From NCBI RefSeq assembly GCF_032813545.1, contig NZ_CP136520.1, positions 1,172,001 to 1,236,000 of the forward strand: DNA of 64,000 bases, in the 5' to 3' direction. This document shows, piece by piece, positions 27,317 to 37,423 of this stretch. The notes under the pieces were generated by a model. It worked only from the letters and a program-made list of their open reading frames with translations, had not been told where the DNA came from and did not search any database. Positions within the stretch are counted from its first letter, which is position 1; the number at the start of each line of letters is the position of its first letter. Position numbers and translations under genes: made by a program. The DNA comes from Nodosilinea sp. E11. GTDB taxonomy: Bacteria; Cyanobacteriota; Cyanobacteriia; Phormidesmidales; Phormidesmidaceae.

Positions 27317-28213
27317 ATGGACAAACTCGAAAGTATGCGTGCCTTTACCCAGGTGGTGGAAGCTGGGGGCTTTGCCGCCGCCGCCCGCCAGATGGGTCTG
27401 TCGCGATCGCAGGTCAACAAGCTGGTGTTGACTCTCGAAGATCATCTGCAAACCCAGCTCTTGCACCGCACTACCCGCAAAGTCTCCCCCACCGATGCGG
27501 GCCGGGCCTACTACGATCGCTGCCTGGCCATCCTGGCCGATCTCGAAGAGGCCGAGCTAGCCCTCACCCGCCTCCAGCAAGAGCCGCGCGGCAGCCTGCG
27601 AATTAACGCGCCGATGACCTTTGGCACCCTGCATCTGGCTCCCCTGGTGGTGGAGTTTATGGCCCAGTATCGCGATCTCTACGTCGAGCTAGTGCTCAAC
27701 GATCGCCTCATCGACCCCATTGAAGAAGGCTTTGATCTCACCCTTCGCATTGCCGCTGAGACCTCTGGCCAAGGGCTCATTGCCCACCCCCTGGCCCCCT
27801 GCCCGCTGGTGGTGTGCGCGGCTCCCGCTTATCTACAGCGCCAAGGCACCCCCACCCATCCCGACCAGCTCACCCACCACGCCTGCCTGCACTACGGCCA
27901 CCGTGCCCAAGACAACAGATGGACTTTGGTGGGCGATGAACCGCACACCGTTACGGTTAAAGGGCCGCTGTGCTGCAACAACGGCGAAGTGCTAAGGGCA
28001 GCGGCGATCGCGGGCCTAGGTATTGTCATCCTGCCCAATTTCATGGTGGCAAAAGATTTAGCGGCAGAGCGCTTGCATCCCATCCTCGCTGACTATCCGC
28101 CTCCAGCGATCACTATCTATGCCCTATACCCCGTCAATCGCCATCTGTCAGCCAAGGTGACGCGGCTAGTAGAGTTTTTAACGGAGAAAATTGCGGTGCA
28201 GGCTAATACCTAA
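27317..28213 (+). CDS. LysR family transcriptional regulator
   Basis: This 298-residue protein has an N-terminal winged helix-turn-helix (MDKLESMRAFTQVVEAGGFA, then SRSQVNKLVLTLEDHL) and a periplasmic-binding-like effector domain from about residue 90 (GSLRINAPMTFG). Its closest style is the subgroup often paired with pirin or quinone-related genes. The effector is unknown. It is divergent from the pirin gene and probably controls it and itself. I use ATG 27317. The frame opens earlier but without family residues. Confidence 0.93.
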   Translation: MDKLESMRAFTQVVEAGGFAAAARQMGLSRSQVNKLVLTLEDHLQTQLLHRTTRKVSPTDAGRAYYDRCLAILADLEEAELALTRLQQEPRGSLRINAPMTFGTLHLAPLVVEFMAQYRDLYVELVLNDRLIDPIEEGFDLTLRIAAETSGQGLIAHPLAPCPLVVCAAPAYLQRQGTPTHPDQLTHHACLHYGHRAQDNRWTLVGDEPHTVTVKGPLCCNNGEVLRAAAIAGLGIVILPNFMVAKDLAAERLHPILADYPPPAITIYALYPVNRHLSAKVTRLVEFLTEKIAVQANT

Positions 28214-28312
28214 CTGAAGCCACACAGCTAAACCACACAACCCTGGCCATCAGGGTCAACTGTAGGCGCAACTGGCCTTGGCCTAGGGCCATATCAGAGA
28301 GGGGCTAGGCAT

Positions 28313-29032
28313 TTACCGAACGGCGATGGACTGGGCCAAATCTTCGGGGCTGAGGTGGTCATTGAGAATTTCGCCATCTTTGAACCAAATGATGCGCTGA
28401 CTGGCGCGAGCCACGTCGGGCTCGTGGGTGACCATCACCACCGTAATGCCCGCAGCGTGAAGGTCGGCAAAGATACCGAGTACGTCGTCGGTCGTGTGGG
28501 TATCGAGTGCGCCCGTTGGTTCATCGGCCAGCAACAGCAAGGGCTGGTTGACGATCGCGCGGGCGATCGCCACCCGCTGCTGCTGGCCGCCCGAGAGCTG
28601 GGTGGGCTTGTTGTTGATGCGATCGCCCAGTCCCACCCGCTCTAGCGCTTCAGTAGCTCGCTGGCGGCGCAGGTCGCTGCGCACCCCCGCGTAGATCATC
28701 GGCAGTTCTACATTCTCCCGCGCGGTGAGTTGGGGCAGCAGGTGAAACTGCTGGAAGACAAAGCCAATTTTTTGATTGCGGATGTGGGCCAGGGCGTCGT
28801 CCTCTAAGCTGGCAACATTCTGGCTGTCGAAGAAATATTCTCCAGCGGTGGGGCGATCGAGACAGCCGATCATATTCATGGCGGTCGATTTGCCCGAGCC
28901 TGATGGCCCCATAATGGCGCAGTACTCACCGGGGTAAATGGATAGATCCACGTTCCACAGCGCCCGCACCTCGGTGTTGCCTGAGCCGTAGACCTTTTGC
29001 AGCTGGCGAAATTCGATCAGGGGAGTGGGCAT
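28313..29032 (-). CDS. ABC transporter ATP-binding protein (MacB/LolD-like)
   Basis: This 239-residue ATPase is complete: Walker [11 protein letters not shown]-loop [10 protein letters not shown], signature [14 protein letters not shown], Walker [13 protein letters not shown] and switch His in THEPD. The [19 protein letters not shown] segment marks the MacB/LolD/DevA branch, which drives type VII permeases that extract lipoproteins or export drugs and heterocyst glycolipids. No matching permease or adaptor gene is adjacent, so it must work with a partner encoded elsewhere, or it is an orphan. Confidence 0.92.
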   Translation of the reverse strand: MPTPLIEFRQLQKVYGSGNTEVRALWNVDLSIYPGEYCAIMGPSGSGKSTAMNMIGCLDRPTAGEYFFDSQNVASLEDDALAHIRNQKIGFVFQQFHLLPQLTARENVELPMIYAGVRSDLRRQRATEALERVGLGDRINNKPTQLSGGQQQRVAIARAIVNQPLLLLADEPTGALDTHTTDDVLGIFADLHAAGITVVMVTHEPDVARASQRIIWFKDGEILNDHLSPEDLAQSIAVR

Positions 29033-29050
29033 GAGGGATGAAGGGTGGAT

Positions 29051-29095
29051 GGGTGGAGGGGTGAAGGGTGGAGGGGTGAAGGGTGGAGGGGTGAA
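29051..29095. repeat. 15-bp tandem repeat, three exact copies
   Basis: The unit GGGTGGAGGGGTGAA occurs three times without change at 29051-29065, 29066-29080 and 29081-29095, with a diverged partial copy before them. It lies just upstream of the ABC ATPase start, in its likely leader, and could alter expression by slipping copy number. Confidence 0.85.
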
Positions 29096-29174
29096 GGGGT
29101 GAGCTTAAGTCCAGGTTAGCGTAGGCGTCCAGCGTAAATGCAGGCGATGACACTGACCTAGGAGTTGGGATGCC

Positions 29175-30953
29175 CTACCGCAGGCCTGACTGCACCCGCC
29201 ACAGGCTGGCGTAGATACCGTTTTTCGCTAGCAATTCTTCATGGCGGCCCCGCTCGACGATTTCGCCCTGGGCCATCACGTAGATACAGTGACAGTGGCG
29301 AATGGTAGAAAGGCGGTGGGCGATCGCCAGGGTCGTGCGGTTTTGGGTAATCACCGCTAGCGATCGCTGGATCGCCGCTTCGGTTTCGTTATCTACCGCC
29401 GAGGTCGCTTCGTCCAGCACCAAAATTGGCGGGTCTTTGAGAATGGCGCGGGCGATCGCCAGTCGCTGCCGCTGCCCGCCCGAGAGCTTCTGCCCCCGCT
29501 CGCCCACAATGGTGTCGTAGCCCTCCGGCATCTGCACAATAAACTCGTGGGCCTCCGCTAGTTTGGCCGCGTGGAGGATTTCGTCGAAGGTGGCGTCAAA
29601 GCTGCCGTAGGCAATATTCTCCGCCACCGTACCTGAGAACAAAAATACATCCTGGCTAACCAGGCCAATGCAGCGGCGTAAGTCTTGGGGCAGCAAGTCT
29701 TGAATGGCTTGCCCATCGACCAAAATGCGACCCTGCTGGGGCTGATAAAAGCGCAGCAGCAGCTTCACCAGGGTGCTCTTGCCCGAGCCGGTGGCCCCCA
29801 CCACGCCAATACTCTGCCCAGCCGGAATATGCAGCGAGAGATTTTTCAGCACTGGCTGGCGGTTGGCGTAGGCAAAGCTGACATTCTCGTAGCGGACATC
29901 CCCCCTCACCTGCTCCACCGGTAGCGAGTTGCGCCCCGGCACTAGCTCAATCGGCTCATCCAGCAGGCCCAGCACCCGCCGCACCGAGGCCATCGCCCGC
30001 TGGTACTCATCCATAATTTCGCTCAGCTGGGTAAAGGGCCACAGCAGTCGCTGAATGATAAACACCATAAAGCCGTAGGTGCCCGCCGACAGGGTGCCGT
30101 CGGCCACCGCCATGCCGCCCAAAAATAGCATGGCGGTAAAGCCCACCAAAATGAAAATTCGAATCAGCGGAATGAAAGCGGCGCTGAGGGCGATCGCCCG
30201 ACGGTTGCTGCGGCGGTAGGCATCGCTGTCTTGGGAGACGCGATCGCGCTCATAGCCCTCTGCCGTAAAGCTCTTAATCGTGGCAATACCCGATAGGTTA
30301 TTGGCCAGCCGCCCGCTGATCAACCCCGCCTTATCGCGTACCTCAGCGTAGCGCGGGGCCAGCCGCCGCTGAAAGGCGATCGATCCCCCCAGCACAAAGG
30401 GAATTGGCAGCATCGCCATCCACGACACCCCCGGTGCCAGGATCAAGAACGTCGCCCCCACCCAAAGCACCGTGGTAAAAAACCGCAGCAGGTTGTGGGC
30501 ACCCGTATTCAAAAACCGCTCTAGCTGGTTAATGTCATCGTTGAGAATCGACAGCAAACTGCCCGTGCTGCGGTCCTCAAAATAGCTCAGATCCTGGCTT
30601 TGCAGATGGCTGTAGGTGTCAAGCCGCAGGTCGTGCTGAAGATTCTGAGCCAGGTTGCGCCACAGCTTGGCATAGATATACTCACTCAGCGACTCCAGAC
30701 TCCAGATTAAAAACGTCAGCGCCGACAACACCCCCAACTGCCCCGCAATGCTGGTGATGCCCACCCGAGCAATCAGTGAGCTTTCGTTATTGGTCACCAC
30801 GTCAATGGCGATCCCAATCAGGTAGGGCGGAGCCAGGTCGAAGATGGTATTGAGAATGGAATTGGCGATCGCCCCCCCGATCTGCGGTCGATAGTTGCGC
30901 CCATAGCGCAAGAGCCTCTGTAGGGGATGCCGCGCCGATTGAATACTGGCCAT
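29175..30953 (-). CDS. ABC transporter fusing membrane and ATPase domains (MsbA-like exporter)
   Basis: This 592-residue half-transporter has six membrane helices in the first ~320 residues, followed by an ATPase domain with Walker A VGATGSGKST, signature KLSGGQRQRLAIARAI and Walker B ILVLDEATSAVD. It forms a homodimeric or heterodimeric exporter of lipid or hydrophobic compounds. Substrate cannot be read from sequence. It is on the same strand as the next ABC ATPase but separated by 140 bp including tandem repeats, so linkage is uncertain. ATG 30953 is chosen over 30968, whose first five residues are Cys/Phe-rich. Confidence 0.9.
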   Translation of the reverse strand: MASIQSARHPLQRLLRYGRNYRPQIGGAIANSILNTIFDLAPPYLIGIAIDVVTNNESSLIARVGITSIAGQLGVLSALTFLIWSLESLSEYIYAKLWRNLAQNLQHDLRLDTYSHLQSQDLSYFEDRSTGSLLSILNDDINQLERFLNTGAHNLLRFFTTVLWVGATFLILAPGVSWMAMLPIPFVLGGSIAFQRRLAPRYAEVRDKAGLISGRLANNLSGIATIKSFTAEGYERDRVSQDSDAYRRSNRRAIALSAAFIPLIRIFILVGFTAMLFLGGMAVADGTLSAGTYGFMVFIIQRLLWPFTQLSEIMDEYQRAMASVRRVLGLLDEPIELVPGRNSLPVEQVRGDVRYENVSFAYANRQPVLKNLSLHIPAGQSIGVVGATGSGKSTLVKLLLRFYQPQQGRILVDGQAIQDLLPQDLRRCIGLVSQDVFLFSGTVAENIAYGSFDATFDEILHAAKLAEAHEFIVQMPEGYDTIVGERGQKLSGGQRQRLAIARAILKDPPILVLDEATSAVDNETEAAIQRSLAVITQNRTTLAIAHRLSTIRHCHCIYVMAQGEIVERGRHEELLAKNGIYASLWRVQSGLR

Positions 30954-31474
30954 AAAGCAAAAGCACAAAGGACAAAAAATCAGCAGCCTGATGATCTCAG
31001 GTTAAAGACTGTGCCGCCTATCGGGTAGGCCATGTCCCCTGTGCTGATCACAGGTCGTAGGGTGAAGGGGAAAATTCAACGGCGCAACGAAATGCCCATG
31101 TGGCTAAGCTCAAGGCCATACCCCTTGACTGGTGGGCAATGCCGTAAATAAGGTGGGCAATGCCCACCCTACGATCAGCCAAGGCGCTTGATCAAAGCCG
31201 CCAACCAGTCAATTTGCAGAACAGAGGTTTAAACCGATGATCAGCCAATCCTTTCCGTCGGGTCCAGGGCGGCGGAACGTCCCTGGTCGATGGGGGTCTG
31301 GGGCCAGCGAAATGGCCCCAGCAGCAGATTTGGCCTTGACCTCAATTGTGCGCCGCTTAGCCTATGCGAGATACCCGATATCGTGGATGGTGAATTGCGG
31401 CCCCAAATCTTAGGTCAGCGCCTGGGCAGGATTCCAGCCGCGTAGGCAAAGCCGCGCCCTTGGCGCTATGCGCC
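30954..31474. other. Intergenic region with several short inverted repeats
   Basis: No gene is supported in these 521 bp. Visible structures are GGTGGGCA/TGCCCACC with one central base at 31152-31168, and CTGGGGCCA/TGGCCCCAG with a 6-base loop at 31298-31321. Both resemble dispersed intergenic repeats of cyanobacteria. A 58-codon frame at 31237-31413 is probably accidental. Confidence 0.45.
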
Positions 31475-32785
31475 CTACAGCACTCGCAGCACGCTAGCCA
31501 CGCTGTGAATCTCCGCATACTCCCGCAGCTCATCCAGCGCCGTCTGAAAATTCGCCTCCGTCACCTCGTGGCTCACAATCACAATCTCCGCCCGCGTCCC
31601 ATGCTGGCCAATCTGCACCATCGACTCCAAACTCACCTGGTGACGGCCAAAACAGGTACCCAGCTTGCCAATCACCCCCGGTGCATCCTCCGCCAGCAGC
31701 CGCACGTAGAACCGACTGACGATGTCGGCCATGGGGCTAACCTTGCAGTAGTGCTGATGACTACAGGCTAGCAGTGGGTTGGTAGCTTGAGGCGTCGTCC
31801 CTGCTTGCAGATTCGCCGCCAAATTCAGCAGGTCAGACACCACCGCGCTTGCTGTCGGCCCTTCCCCAGCCCCCGGCCCAAAGAACATCACCTGGCCAAT
31901 CGGGTCGCCCTCAATCAAAATCGCGTTGTAAACATCGTTCACCGAAGCCAACGGATGGCTCACCGGCACCAGGGTGGGATGTACCCGCAGTTGAAGCTGA
32001 TCCAGCGCCTGGTCGGAGGTCTCGTCAAACTCCCCCTCACGACGGGCGATCGCCAGCAGCTTAATCACAAACCCGAGGCGATCGGCATAGGCAATATCCG
32101 CCGCCGTCACCTGGCGAATCCCCTCGCTATAGACCTCAGAGAGTTTTATCCGGCCACCAAAGGCCAGCGACGCCAAAATTGCAATCTTATCAGCCGCATC
32201 CAGTCCGTCCACATCGGCACTGGGGTCAGCCTCGGCGTAGCCCAACCGCTGGGCATCGGCCAAAATCGGCTCAAAGTCGCCCCCCTCCCGCTGCATGCGA
32301 GTCAGGATGTAGTTGGTGGTGCCGTTGATAATCCCCGTCACCGCATGGATGCGATTCACCCCCAGGGCCTGCTTTAGCGGCTGAATCACCGGAATGCCCC
32401 CTGCCACCGCCGCCTCCAGCAGCACATAGACCCCCGCCTCATTGGCAGCGGTAAAGATCTCGTCGCCGTAGCGGGCGATCACCGCTTTATTAGCGGTAAC
32501 CACGTGCTTGCCGTGGGCGATCGCCTTGAGAATCAGCGATCGCGCCGGCTCTAGCCCTCCCATCACCTCCACCACCGCGTCAATGGTGGGGTCAGCCACA
32601 ATGCTTTCTAGATCGGTAGTGAGGCGATCCGGCTCAATGGCGATCGATCGGGGCTTATCTAAACTGCGCACCCCCACCCGAGCCAACTCAATCTGCCCCA
32701 CCAGCGGGTGGCGATGGGCCGGATCGAGCAAAATCTTAGCCGTCCCCGACCCCACCGTTCCCAGCCCCAGCAAACCGACACGCAT
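31475..32785 (-). CDS. hom: Homoserine dehydrogenase
   Basis: This 436-residue protein has an N-terminal NAD(P)-binding Rossmann motif VGLLGLGTVGSGTAKIL and the family segment GKHVVTANKAVIARYG. The catalytic-domain stretch FEPILADAQRLGYAEADPS is also present, followed by DGLDAADK. A C-terminal ACT domain (FYVRLLAEDAPGVIGKLGTCF) likely mediates feedback regulation by threonine. It reduces aspartate semialdehyde to homoserine for Thr and Met synthesis. I begin at ATG 32785, since the upstream frame has no homologous residues. Confidence 0.95.
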   Translation of the reverse strand: MRVGLLGLGTVGSGTAKILLDPAHRHPLVGQIELARVGVRSLDKPRSIAIEPDRLTTDLESIVADPTIDAVVEVMGGLEPARSLILKAIAHGKHVVTANKAVIARYGDEIFTAANEAGVYVLLEAAVAGGIPVIQPLKQALGVNRIHAVTGIINGTTNYILTRMQREGGDFEPILADAQRLGYAEADPSADVDGLDAADKIAILASLAFGGRIKLSEVYSEGIRQVTAADIAYADRLGFVIKLLAIARREGEFDETSDQALDQLQLRVHPTLVPVSHPLASVNDVYNAILIEGDPIGQVMFFGPGAGEGPTASAVVSDLLNLAANLQAGTTPQATNPLLACSHQHYCKVSPMADIVSRFYVRLLAEDAPGVIGKLGTCFGRHQVSLESMVQIGQHGTRAEIVIVSHEVTEANFQTALDELREYAEIHSVASVLRVL

Positions 32786-32873
32786 AAACAATGGCCTGAC
32801 TTCCTTAACTGCGATCGCTATGCCCAATTGTAAAGGGTATTGTTGCTCACCCCAGTCACCGATACCGATGGCT

Positions 32874-32904
32874 ACAAAAAAGGAAGGGCCAAAACCCTTC
32901 CTTC
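32874..32904 (-). terminator. Intrinsic terminator after petH
   Basis: On the minus strand a 9-bp perfect stem (arms AAGGAAGGG and CCCTTCCTT, 6-base loop) is followed by a T-run. A second 9-bp hairpin stands just upstream at 32912-32939. Together they close the petH transcript about 60 bases past its stop. Confidence 0.8.
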
Positions 32905-32966
32905 TCTAAACGTCAGAGCGAACAATAGCCCGCTCTGACCCGATATTTTCCGTCAGCAGCTCAACC

Positions 32967-34976
<2,010 letters not shown>

Positions 34977-35981
34977 ATGATCAGCAAGCCAGATAAGGTA
35001 GTTCTAATTGGTGTCGCCGGCGACTCTGGGTGTGGCAAATCGACATTTCTACGGCGACTGAGCGACTTGTTCGGCGCTGAATTCATGACCGTTATCTGTC
35101 TAGATGACTACCACAGCCTCGATCGCAAGCAGCGTAAGGTTGCCGGAGTCACGGCCCTCAACCCCAAGGCCAACAACTTTGATCTGATGTACGAACAGAT
35201 CAAGGCTTTGAAGGAAGGCAACAGCATCGATAAGCCAATCTACAACCACGAAACTGGCGAGCTCGACCCTCCCGAACGCGTTGACCCCAACCGCATCATT
35301 GTGATCGAAGGGCTACACCCCCTCTACGACGAGCGCGTACGTGGCCTGCTTGACTTCAGCGTCTATCTCGATATCAGTGACGAAGTCAAAATTGCCTGGA
35401 AAATTCAGCGCGATATGGCCGAGCGTGGCCACACCTACGAAGATGTGCTGGCTTCCATCAACGCCCGCCGGCCCGACTTTGAAGCCTATATCGACATCCA
35501 AAAGCAGTACGCCGATGTCGTTATTCAAATTCTGCCCACCCAGCTAATCCCCAACGACGAAGAGAAAAAGGTGCTACGAGTGCGCCTCATGCAGCGGGAG
35601 GGCATCGAAGGCTTCGATCCCGTCTACCTCTTCGACGAAGGCTCCACCATCGACTGGATTCCCTGTGGTCGGAAGCTTACCTGCTCTTACCCCGGCATTC
35701 GCATGCACTACGGCCCCGATTCTTACTATGGCCATGAGGTCTCAGTACTAGAGGTTGACGGTCAGTTCGATCGCCTCGAAGAGCTGATCTACATCGAAAG
35801 CCACCTCAGCAACACCTCCACCAAGTACTACGGTGAAATGACCGAGCTACTGCTCAAGCACCGTGAGTATCCCGGCTCTACCAACGGTAGTGGCTTGTTC
35901 CAGGTATTGGTGGGCCTCAAAATGCGCGCTACCTATGAGCGGCTAATCTCTGCCGATCGCGAAGTGGCAACCACAGCCTAG
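34977..35981 (+). CDS. prk: Phosphoribulokinase
   Basis: This 334-residue Calvin-cycle kinase makes ribulose-1,5-bisphosphate from ribulose-5-phosphate and ATP. The P-loop GDSGCGKSTF holds regulatory Cys19, and Cys41 stands in VICLDDYH, the pair oxidised to a disulfide and reduced by thioredoxin. That pair also governs binding to CP12 and GAPDH. Other family motifs are VIEGLHPLYDERV and GYHRS-like active-site loops. ATG 34977 is the natural start, giving MISKPDK. An earlier GTG-type opening at 34944 is not homologous. A 19-bp hairpin and then a T-run terminator follow. Confidence 0.97.
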   Translation: MISKPDKVVLIGVAGDSGCGKSTFLRRLSDLFGAEFMTVICLDDYHSLDRKQRKVAGVTALNPKANNFDLMYEQIKALKEGNSIDKPIYNHETGELDPPERVDPNRIIVIEGLHPLYDERVRGLLDFSVYLDISDEVKIAWKIQRDMAERGHTYEDVLASINARRPDFEAYIDIQKQYADVVIQILPTQLIPNDEEKKVLRVRLMQREGIEGFDPVYLFDEGSTIDWIPCGRKLTCSYPGIRMHYGPDSYYGHEVSVLEVDGQFDRLEELIYIESHLSNTSTKYYGEMTELLLKHREYPGSTNGSGLFQVLVGLKMRATYERLISADREVATTA

Positions 35982-36000
35982 GGAACAAAGCCGGCATTAA

Positions 36001-36049
36001 GACTTCAGGTTTTGAATTCGAGCTAGGCCTGAATTCAAAACCTGAAGTC
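36001..36049 (+). terminator. 19-bp perfect inverted repeat downstream of prk
   Basis: The arms GACTTCAGGTTTTGAATTC and its exact complement flank an 11-base loop, twenty bases past the prk stop. No T-run follows directly, so it is either a transcript-stabilising 3' hairpin or a factor-dependent terminator, with the intrinsic terminator at 36088 next. Confidence 0.7.
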
Positions 36050-36087
36050 AAACCCCGGTTCCATCAAATCTATCTGGCTTAACCAGG

Positions 36088-36121
36088 GAGAGGGTATCGA
36101 GTTAGATATTCTCTCTTTTTT
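36088..36121 (+). terminator. Intrinsic terminator of prk
   Basis: An 11-bp stem (GAGAGGGTATC with GATATTCTCTC, two G-U pairs) with a 6-base loop is followed by six T. Confidence 0.78.
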
Positions 36122-36314
36122 GTGGCAATACTTATCGCAGCTGCTGACGAGGCTACGGCTAACATCATTTGATAAATGTGACGCCGGCAATCCGGCGATC
36201 GCAGCAAAACTGGCCAACCTTGCCGCACACGCACCCTCTCAAAGACCACGCCAGGGAGATAGAACAAGTTCTCGCCAGCGCAGTCATGCATCCAGAGACA
36301 CCCAGAGGGCAGCG

Positions 36315-36866
36315 TTAGCGAGAGGTCAACGTCAGGGTTTGGTTAGGCTCAACCACGACCACCCGCTGGGCCGTCGTATTGCCAATAATGGCCCCAGCTG
36401 CGGCCCCGCCGATAATACTACCCACCGAAACGCGACCTCGTAAAATGCCGTCTATAGCCGCGCCCCCCGCAGCCCCAATGCCAGCATCGGTCAGAATAGC
36501 CCCTGTGGTAGTTTGGCGAGGATCTTTAATGTCGCGCAGCAACTCGGATACGGCATTAACTGCATAGACTTGGTTACCGACTTCAACAGCCGTAGCCACA
36601 TAGCGTATACCGCCCTCTGCAGGCTCAAATCGACCTCGCAACACAGCCCCAGCAGGAATACTCCGACCATTGAGGTTGGTGGCGGCCCCCACTTGAAGCG
36701 TCTGCTCCACGGTAGCGTCCGTGTTAAGGTACAGCGTTTCGCTATTGGGAGTAATAGCCTGAATCGGCAACGACACAAACAGCTGAGCCTGAGCACTAGG
36801 GGCCAGGGCAAAGCCAGCCGTCGGCATCAGGGTGATGGCTAGAGCGGCCAAAGGAGTTACTTTCAT
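36315..36866 (-). CDS. Secreted protein with C-terminal glycine-zipper segment
   Basis: This 183-residue protein has an N-terminal signal peptide (hydrophobic core LAALAITLMPTAGFALA, cleavage after AQA). A middle domain follows of about 90 residues that looks beta-rich. A Gly/Ala-rich stretch (DAGIGAAGGAAIDGIL, then VGSIIGGAAAGAIIG) resembles the glycine-zipper motif of outer-membrane-associated proteins. ATG 36866 is preceded by GGAGGTCGTG. Function is unknown, and a cell-envelope role is inferred from the signal and zipper. Confidence 0.7.
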   Translation of the reverse strand: MKVTPLAALAITLMPTAGFALAPSAQAQLFVSLPIQAITPNSETLYLNTDATVEQTLQVGAATNLNGRSIPAGAVLRGRFEPAEGGIRYVATAVEVGNQVYAVNAVSELLRDIKDPRQTTTGAILTDAGIGAAGGAAIDGILRGRVSVGSIIGGAAAGAIIGNTTAQRVVVVEPNQTLTLTSR

Positions 36867-37084
36867 CACGACCTCCGGAGGGATACAATCAGCTGTTCGA
36901 AGGAACAGAGCTAATCTGAGGGTTAGGGTAAAGGCGCAAGCCAAGCTTGTCGTCAATGGTGATGTACTGGCCTAATACGCCTACTCTAGAGTTTCGCCTA
37001 CTCAGAGCCGCTCTCCAGCTTTCACCCATCAAAGATGAAGACGGGCTGAGTATTTGAATGTTCCTGCCTGAGTTGGGCACTACT

Positions 37085-37273
37085 ATGCAATCTACCGCTG
37101 ACTACACCTGTGCGTTTTGTGGCGAAACCAGCACCACATTCATTGATATTTCAGCCGGGCTAACCCAGACCTACATCGAAGACTGCCAGGTATGCTGTCG
37201 CCCTAACCAGCTCTACATCGCGATCGATGACATTTCTCTTGATATTGAAATTGCCACTGACTATCTGGAGTAA
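37085..37273 (+). CDS. CPXCG motif-containing cysteine-rich protein
   Basis: This 62-residue protein has two Cys pairs, CAFCGE near residue 9 and CQVCCRPN near residue 35, making a zinc-ribbon. Between them lie FIDISAG and the strongly conserved YIEDCQVCCRPN. It matches the CPXCG small-protein family seen in bacteria and cyanobacteria, with unknown function. ATG 37085 begins the family sequence, and the nine-residue upstream extension is not conserved in type. Confidence 0.82.
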   Translation: MQSTADYTCAFCGETSTTFIDISAGLTQTYIEDCQVCCRPNQLYIAIDDISLDIEIATDYLE

Positions 37274-37423
37274 ATACTGCCATCATAGTCTGTTTTTTCT
37301 TGGGCACTTCTATCTCGTAGTCTCAGTAAACTACGGGGTATGAAAAAAATCTGAGCTGTCGGGAGCTAGCTTCCCTGGACAGCCTTGGGGCTTTTCTCTG
37401 CTCAAAGTCTTGGCTTGTGACCC

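Larger units (their letters stand above)
35982..36314. other. Intergenic region after prk with two hairpins
   Basis: This 333-bp spacer between prk and the convergent glycine-zipper gene contains the two 3' hairpins listed separately (36001-36049 and 36088-36121). Beyond them I see no gene. A small minus-strand frame at 36035-36217 overlaps the hairpins and is not credible. Confidence 0.6.

Noticed and set aside
29037-29100. Protein-coding LHPST repeats in the minus frame extending the ABC ATPase
   Set aside because: An earlier in-frame opening on another minus frame reads LHPST copies, but these are translation of the 15-bp tandem repeat and not of the ATPase frame.
31237-31413. 58-codon plus-strand frame in the MsbA-hom gap
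   Set aside because: Its residues are Pro/Gly/Arg-rich and it spans two hairpins. No ribosome site or family pattern supports it, so it is treated as chance.
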